Assembly (NCBI GenBank): GCA_046263755.1
Contig: JBJYZC010000008.1
Coordinates: 62,001-126,000 of the forward strand
Direction: 5' to 3'
Length of the DNA stretch: 64,000 bases
Source of the DNA: Lachnocurva sp029100405
GTDB lineage: Bacteria > Bacillota > Clostridia > Lachnospirales > Lachnospiraceae
The notes below the pieces were generated by a model. It worked only from the letters and a program-made list of their open reading frames with translations, was not told the origin of the DNA and did not search any database. Positions 59,758 to 64,000 of the stretch are shown here, piece by piece. Numbering within the stretch: the first letter of the stretch is position 1; the number at the start of each line of letters is the position of its first letter. The position numbers were made by a program, and so were the translations under genes.

Positions 59758-62010
59758 ATGATGAATATAGAAGAGTTAATTAGGAAAATGACAGTTGAGG
59801 AGAAGGTGGCCCTGGTTTCAGGGACAGACTTCTTCTACACCAATCCGATTCCGCGACTTGGCATCCCAAGTCTCTGCATGTCAGATGGCCCTCACGGACT
59901 GAGAAAGCAAATCGGAGAGGGTGACAATGGAATCAGCCAGTCGGAGCCGGCAACGGCTTTTCCGACAGCTGCAACCGTGGCTACCAGCTGGAATCCTGAG
60001 AATGCTCGCCGGCTGGGGGAGGCTATCGGCGAGGAGTGTAAGTACTATGATGTACATACCATTTTAGGACCTGGAATTAATATCAAGAGGAATCCACTCT
60101 GCGGACGTAATTTCGAATACTATAGCGAGGATCCTCTGCTGGCGGGTGTCATGGGAACTGCAGAGGTAGAGGGGGTGCAGAGCACAGGGGTCGGTGTATC
60201 CCTCAAGCATTTTGCACTGAATAATTCTGAGAACTACCGATTCTTAGGAAATTCTGTGGCCAGTGAGAATACCATTCGTAATCTCTATCTGAAGCCATTT
60301 GAATATGTGGTGAAGCACGGGAAACCGGCAACAGTGATGTGCGCCTATAACCAGATCAATGGAACCTACTGCTCGGAGAATAAGTGGCTCTTAACAGATG
60401 TGCTTCGTGATGAGTGGGGCTTCGATGGTGTGGTGATGTCCGACTGGGGTGCTGTCCGTGATCGAGTGGAGGCACTGAAGGCTGGCATGGACTTAGAGAT
60501 GCCAGGAGATACCGCCATTTGTCGCCGCAGATTATTGGATGCCCTGGCAGAGGGAAGTCTGTCAGAGGAAGTGCTGGATCAGTCCTGCCTCCGGATCCTG
60601 AAGTGGATCAATACCTATGTGCCACAGGCTGGCAGTGCGAATCAGGAACAAGCAGGTAGCACGAACCAGATGGATGCTGCTAGGTCGGTATCGACTTCCG
60701 CAGAAAGGAAGACCGCACCCGACTGGACAGCTCATCATAAACTAGTCGCAGACATCGCTGCTGATTCAGCGGTTCTCCTGGAAAATGACGGTGTGCTGCC
60801 GTTGTCGGCTGAGACACCAGTGTATGTGGACGGTTTATTTTTCCATAATATGCGCTATCAGGGAGCAGGAAGCTCCATGATCCACCCCACTCAGGTGACC
60901 AGCCCTGAGGATGCTTTCCGTCAACATGGAGTGAAGATGGTTGCGCTAGAGGAGAGTCAAGTTGCTCTGGCCTTCATCGGACTGACAGATGACTATGAGT
61001 CGGAGGGTAGCGATCGCGAGCATATGAGACTGCCAGAGGAGCATATCGAACTGGTAGAGCGGCTGATTGCTAGCGGGAAAAAGGTTGTAGTTGTATTATT
61101 CGGCGGAGCACCTGTGGAGCTGCCATTTGCAGATCGGGTGAGCGCCATTCTAAATATGTATCTTCCAGGGCAGAATGGGGGAGAAGCGGTCTATCGTCTG
61201 CTCTATGGCGAGGTCAATCCATCGGGTAAGCTGGCTGAGACCTGGCCGATGCACTACGAGGATGTGCCTGGGCATGAGGAATTCGGAAAGCACAGGGTAG
61301 AGGTATACCGTGAGGGCTGTGAGGTAGGATATCGCTATTATAATAAGCATAAGATTCCGGTTCGTTATCCATTTGGATATGGGCTGAGCTATAGCAGATT
61401 CCAGGAGAGTGACTGGGAGCTTGTGATTGGTGATGCAGTTACCTACCAGAATACAGTCGCACACCAAGATGTAGTTACCTACAAGAAGACTGTGACGAAT
61501 GTGGGAGACAGGGCAGGTGCTCAGGTTGTAATGCTCTATCTGGATGGAGAACTGGCTGGTTTCAATAAAGTGTACTTAGAAGCCGGCGAGACGAAGACTG
61601 TGTATGTTACGGTGGAGAAGGAAGAGCGGCAGCAGTATTCCGATGAATATACCATTCCAGCTGATGAGCCAAGTTTCCCTGTAAACTTGGAGTCTCGTTT
61701 CACAGACCTAAAACAGAGCTTTATGGGTCGAATCCTATTCAATGCAGTGCTATCTGTAGCAGACAAACAGGCTAAGGAAGCGGAGAAGATGCCTGAGGGT
61801 CCAGAGCGAGATAATAAGGCTAAGGGAGCACAATTCCTAAGACGAATCCTGGAGAGTAACTCTCCTAGATCCATGTCTATGACAGCAGGAAAGTCCTTCC
61901 CCTATAACTTCGCGGAGGGATTCGTAGAACTCACCAATGGCCATCTGATTCGAGGAGCAGCTTGCTTCTTCAAGAAGATTAAGGTCCCAAAATTGCCCAA
62001 GGAGGAGTAG
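59758..62010 (+). CDS. GH3 beta-glucosidase, conventional domain order
   Basis: 750 aa, cytoplasmic (no signal peptide). Barrel domain first: VALVSGTDFFYTNPIPRLGI near 17, PSLCMSDGPHGLRKQ near 37, GPGINIKRNPLCGRNFEYYS near 104, SLKHFALNNSENYR near 148, and nucleophile Asp229 in VVMSDWGAV. The (alpha/beta)6 domain follows from about 335 (AADSAVLLENDGVLPL). YPFGYGLSYSRFQ near 537 leads into a fibronectin-III-like domain. A helical C-terminal extension of about 100 residues (from SRFTDLKQSFMGRIL) is not part of the core family. AAGGAGT precedes the two ATGs. It would remove glucose after or before rhamnose release. Confidence 0.94.
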   Translation: MMNIEELIRKMTVEEKVALVSGTDFFYTNPIPRLGIPSLCMSDGPHGLRKQIGEGDNGISQSEPATAFPTAATVATSWNPENARRLGEAIGEECKYYDVHTILGPGINIKRNPLCGRNFEYYSEDPLLAGVMGTAEVEGVQSTGVGVSLKHFALNNSENYRFLGNSVASENTIRNLYLKPFEYVVKHGKPATVMCAYNQINGTYCSENKWLLTDVLRDEWGFDGVVMSDWGAVRDRVEALKAGMDLEMPGDTAICRRRLLDALAEGSLSEEVLDQSCLRILKWINTYVPQAGSANQEQAGSTNQMDAARSVSTSAERKTAPDWTAHHKLVADIAADSAVLLENDGVLPLSAETPVYVDGLFFHNMRYQGAGSSMIHPTQVTSPEDAFRQHGVKMVALEESQVALAFIGLTDDYESEGSDREHMRLPEEHIELVERLIASGKKVVVVLFGGAPVELPFADRVSAILNMYLPGQNGGEAVYRLLYGEVNPSGKLAETWPMHYEDVPGHEEFGKHRVEVYREGCEVGYRYYNKHKIPVRYPFGYGLSYSRFQESDWELVIGDAVTYQNTVAHQDVVTYKKTVTNVGDRAGAQVVMLYLDGELAGFNKVYLEAGETKTVYVTVEKEERQQYSDEYTIPADEPSFPVNLESRFTDLKQSFMGRILFNAVLSVADKQAKEAEKMPEGPERDNKAKGAQFLRRILESNSPRSMSMTAGKSFPYNFAEGFVELTNGHLIRGAACFFKKIKVPKLPKEE

Positions 62011-62077
62011 GAAATTGGGAGTTCTTATAGCTAAAATTTGATGAGTTGTAAAAGCCTTCTTTACTGGCCATGAACCT

Positions 62078-62125
62078 ACCTCCAATTGTTAGACCAAAAT
62101 TCTAACGATTGGGAGGTCGGTTTTT
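62078..62125 (+). terminator. Terminator-like hairpin after the GH3 gene
   Basis: ACCTCCAATTGTTAGA (62078-62093) pairs with TCTAACGATTGGGAGGT (62101-62117) with one bulge and a 7-nt loop, then CGGTTTTTG. It may also be the edge of a mobile element, since a transposase-like start follows. Confidence 0.7.
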
Positions 62126-62167
62126 GTGGCAAAATACAGATATGAATTCAAGAAAAAGTTGCTCTAA
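62126..62167 (+). pseudogene. Possible 5' remnant of an IS3-type transposase gene
   Basis: GTG 62126, with GGGAGGT eight bases upstream, opens VAKYRYEFKKKLL and then stops. The sequence M/V-AKY-x-x-EFKKK is the common start of IS3/IS150-family OrfA proteins. Only 13 codons are present, so the call is tentative; no terminal inverted repeats or partner fragment were found. Confidence 0.4.
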
Positions 62168-62201
62168 TAATCTTGCAGATGTATGAAAAGGGATTTCAAT
62201 T

Positions 62202-63083
62202 TCATTCTTTAATATCATCCATGTAGTGCTTCAAGAGTGCCTGCGATCCGTTATTTGCTTCGCCGTGATCTGAAAGGTCCTGGCAGATATCCCGGACTGC
62301 TTCTGTGATATCAAGCTTCAGCCCGTGTTTTTCGGCATTTGTGTCGGCCAAATTCATGTCCTTAATGAAGTGCTTCATAATGAAACCGGGATTGAAGTCG
62401 CCTTCCATGCCCTTTTTGGCAACGTTCGACAACTGGAAACTCCCGGCTGCGCCGGTTGCAATGGTGTTCACCATCATTTCTTCATCCAGGCCGACGGCTC
62501 TTGCATAAGCGATGGCTTCACAAGCCCCGGCAAGGGCACCTGCGATGGCAATCTGATTACACATCTTGGTATGCTGGCCACATCCGGCCTTTCCGGTATA
62601 GACAATGTTTTTTCCCATGGCTTCAAAGGCAGGGTAAACAGCATCGAAATCTTCCTTGTCACCTCCCGCGAGGATCGTCAGTGTTTTGGCTTTGGCACCG
62701 GAATCGCCTCCGGTTACCGGCGCATCCAGACCATGGAAGCCGGCTTCTTTTGCTTTTTCATATAATTCTACGGCAAGCTTTGGGTCGGATGTGGTCATGT
62801 CAACGAGATAGGTGCCGGGAGCTGCTCCTTCAAAGATGCCGTTTTTTCCAAGATAGACTTCTCTGACATCTTTTGGAAAGCCGACGATCGTGATGACAAG
62901 ATCCTGGTCCCTGGCGCAAGCTGCAGGTGAGTCTGCCCAGACAGCACCCTCCGAGATCAGGGCCAAAGCCTTTGCCTTGGTCCGGTTGTAGACCGTCAGT
63001 TGAAAACCTGCTTTCATCAGGTTTCTTACCATGGAGGACCCCATAATTCCGGTTCCAATAAAACCGATTTTCTGAATACTCAT
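62202..63083 (-). CDS. Beta-hydroxyacid dehydrogenase (3-hydroxyisobutyrate/tartronate semialdehyde reductase type)
   Basis: 293-aa NAD(P)-dependent oxidoreductase, cytoplasmic. Rossmann motif IGFIGTGIMGSSMVRNLMKA at about 6-25; NRT after strand 2 suggests NADP preference (Arg at the 2'-phosphate position). Substrate motif DAPVTGGDSGAKAKTL near 120-135; GKAGCGQHTKMCNQIAIAG near 164-182 with the catalytic Lys. AAGGAGT precedes the ATG. Typical substrates are 2-hydroxymethyl-3-oxopropanoate, 3-hydroxyisobutyrate or similar semialdehydes; which applies is unknown. The AraC-type gene just upstream on the same strand may regulate it. Confidence 0.9.
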   Translation of the reverse strand: MSIQKIGFIGTGIMGSSMVRNLMKAGFQLTVYNRTKAKALALISEGAVWADSPAACARDQDLVITIVGFPKDVREVYLGKNGIFEGAAPGTYLVDMTTSDPKLAVELYEKAKEAGFHGLDAPVTGGDSGAKAKTLTILAGGDKEDFDAVYPAFEAMGKNIVYTGKAGCGQHTKMCNQIAIAGALAGACEAIAYARAVGLDEEMMVNTIATGAAGSFQLSNVAKKGMEGDFNPGFIMKHFIKDMNLADTNAEKHGLKLDITEAVRDICQDLSDHGEANNGSQALLKHYMDDIKE

Positions 63084-63160
63084 TGTTACTCCTTCCTTTC
63101 TCTTTTATATCTCTTATTTTTTGTTGGTAAGATTGAAATAAACTGCAAATCAGATAGCCA

Positions 63161-64000
63161 TCACTGCGGCGCTTTGTGTTTCTTACGATACTGAGCGGGC
63201 GTGCAGCCTGTAGTGTCACGGAAGCTCTGGATAAAATAGTTGACCGTGTTGAAAGCGAGGTTCTCGGCGATTTCACGAACACTCATGTCGGTGGATTCCA
63301 GCAGTACCTTGGCGCGCTTCACCTTGGCGTGGCGGATGTACTGGCTGACCGACATCCCGGTTTCTTTCTTGAATTTCTCCGTCAGATAGTATTCTGTATA
63401 ACCCACGAGGGAGGCCATTTCGGAGACGCGGATTTTCCGGTCAAGGCTGAGTTCGATGTAGTCGCAGCATTTCTGAATTTCGTGGGAATATCCCGGATTT
63501 GTGCGGAGATAATGGACGCGGTAGATAAAGTCATGATACATGGCGTCTGCCAGTGCGGAAAGCTCGCCGGAATCCTTGCTGTCCTCCACAGCCTGGAGAT
63601 AAGAGTCACCTACTGCGTAAGCAATTTCAGGCGACAAGCCGGCTTCCATGGCCGCGCGGCTGACCAGGGTGGTAAAGACGACAACACTGGTCTTTGACTG
63701 TCTCAGCGGATCAGCACTTTTAATGGGTACGCCGGGGCTGAGGTCGATGCTGCGCTGAATAATGGTATGGTAATTGATATCGCCGTTGCGTACCATCTGC
63801 AGCATGGCGCGTTCGGACAGCCATATTTTTTCCCGGTTTCGCGTGTCGACAGGCATTATTTTGTCCTCGGGAGAGGAACTTATGGAAGCCAGTACCTCAG
63901 GGCCGAGCTGTTTACCTGTCAGGGTGTTGTGCACCAGCATCACATAGCGTGAGAAAATGGCGTAGGGCATCACAGGCATCTGCGGAAGCGCAGCGATCAG
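63161..64000 (-). CDS. AraC-family regulator, 5' end cut by the window edge
   Basis: The frame stays open to the last base of the window (seven further codons beyond the Met at 63979), so the N-terminus is missing; at least 279 aa are present. The C-terminal AraC domain is complete: HTH 1 IRVSEMASLVGYTEYYLTEK, HTH 2 MSVREIAENLAFNTVNYFIQ, ending TGCTPAQYRKKHK. The visible N-terminal part (FTTLVSRAAMEAGLSPEIAY) closely resembles the sensor region of the AraC protein at 53997 (ATTLASRAAINGGLHIDDAL), so the two are paralogues. It is probably linked to the dehydrogenase 77 bp downstream. Confidence 0.88.
   Translation of the reverse strand: MIAALPQMPVMPYAIFSRYVMLVHNTLTGKQLGPEVLASISSSPEDKIMPVDTRNREKIWLSERAMLQMVRNGDINYHTIIQRSIDLSPGVPIKSADPLRQSKTSVVVFTTLVSRAAMEAGLSPEIAYAVGDSYLQAVEDSKDSGELSALADAMYHDFIYRVHYLRTNPGYSHEIQKCCDYIELSLDRKIRVSEMASLVGYTEYYLTEKFKKETGMSVSQYIRHAKVKRAKVLLESTDMSVREIAENLAFNTVNYFIQSFRDTTGCTPAQYRKKHKAPQ

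Overview
The window reads as chromosomal DNA from a Gram-positive anaerobe of the Clostridia, most likely a gut or rumen Lachnospiraceae. The grounds are the order era-recO-(membrane protein)-glyQS-ppdK, single-chain GlyRS, Gram-positive Shine-Dalgarno sites, a T-box leader, an ABC sugar transporter without its own ATPase, and phosphorolytic cellobiose use next to rhamnose genes. No rRNA, tRNA or CRISPR array was seen, and the species cannot be named from this sequence.

Layout. 0-11.5 kb is mostly housekeeping: era, recO, a membrane protein, glyQS, an RlmI-like rRNA methyltransferase, pepV, a MATE exporter and a codon-optimised ppdK. 11.5-16.2 kb is an accessory island, partly AT-rich: a family of inverted repeats, a perfect 37-bp palindrome, fused gene debris (ATPase 5' end joined to MATE 3' end), an AbiE-like toxin-antitoxin pair behind a palindromic operator, a second MATE gene behind a consensus promoter and an attenuator hairpin, and the start of a deleted third MATE gene. 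16.2-23 kb holds a HAD hydrolase with a clamp-binding-like motif, apt, two peptidases, a DUF438/PAS protein, a GNAT-like protein and a 68-aa protein. 23.2-27.9 kb (minus strand) is a three-gene YhgE/Pip membrane operon. 28.1-36.7 kb has DAHP synthase, then six tightly packed genes: small alarmone synthetase, response regulator, histidine kinase, cytosolic BMP-like receptor, phosphoesterase and peptidase T, followed by a stand-alone LacI-type DNA-binding protein.

36.8-46.9 kb is a beta-glucoside/cellobiose locus: a GH94 phosphorylase diverges from a LacI regulator, followed by a lipoprotein binding protein, two permeases and a GH3 glucosidase whose catalytic and C-terminal domains are in swapped order. 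At 47-48.5 kb a T-box riboswitch controls a BASS-family transporter. 48.9-62 kb is a rhamnose/rhamnoside island: two AraC regulators with repeated candidate operators, aldolase (rhaD), an arabinose/fucose-isomerase-type protein in place of RhaA, rhamnulokinase (rhaB), a GH78 rhamnosidase, a GPH symporter and a conventional GH3. Gene debris flanks it: a GH3 3' fragment on the left and a possible transposase 5' fragment on the right. The window ends with a beta-hydroxyacid dehydrogenase and an AraC-type gene cut by the edge.

How they work together. The cellobiose locus would import beta-glucosides and split them by phosphorolysis and hydrolysis. The rhamnose island would import rhamnosyl-glucosides, release rhamnose (GH78) and glucose (GH3), and convert rhamnose to dihydroxyacetone phosphate and lactaldehyde. 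The least-described candidates are the alarmone synthetase/two-component/cytosolic-BMP operon, the T-box-controlled BASS transporter, and the rhamnose pathway with a non-RhaA isomerase.
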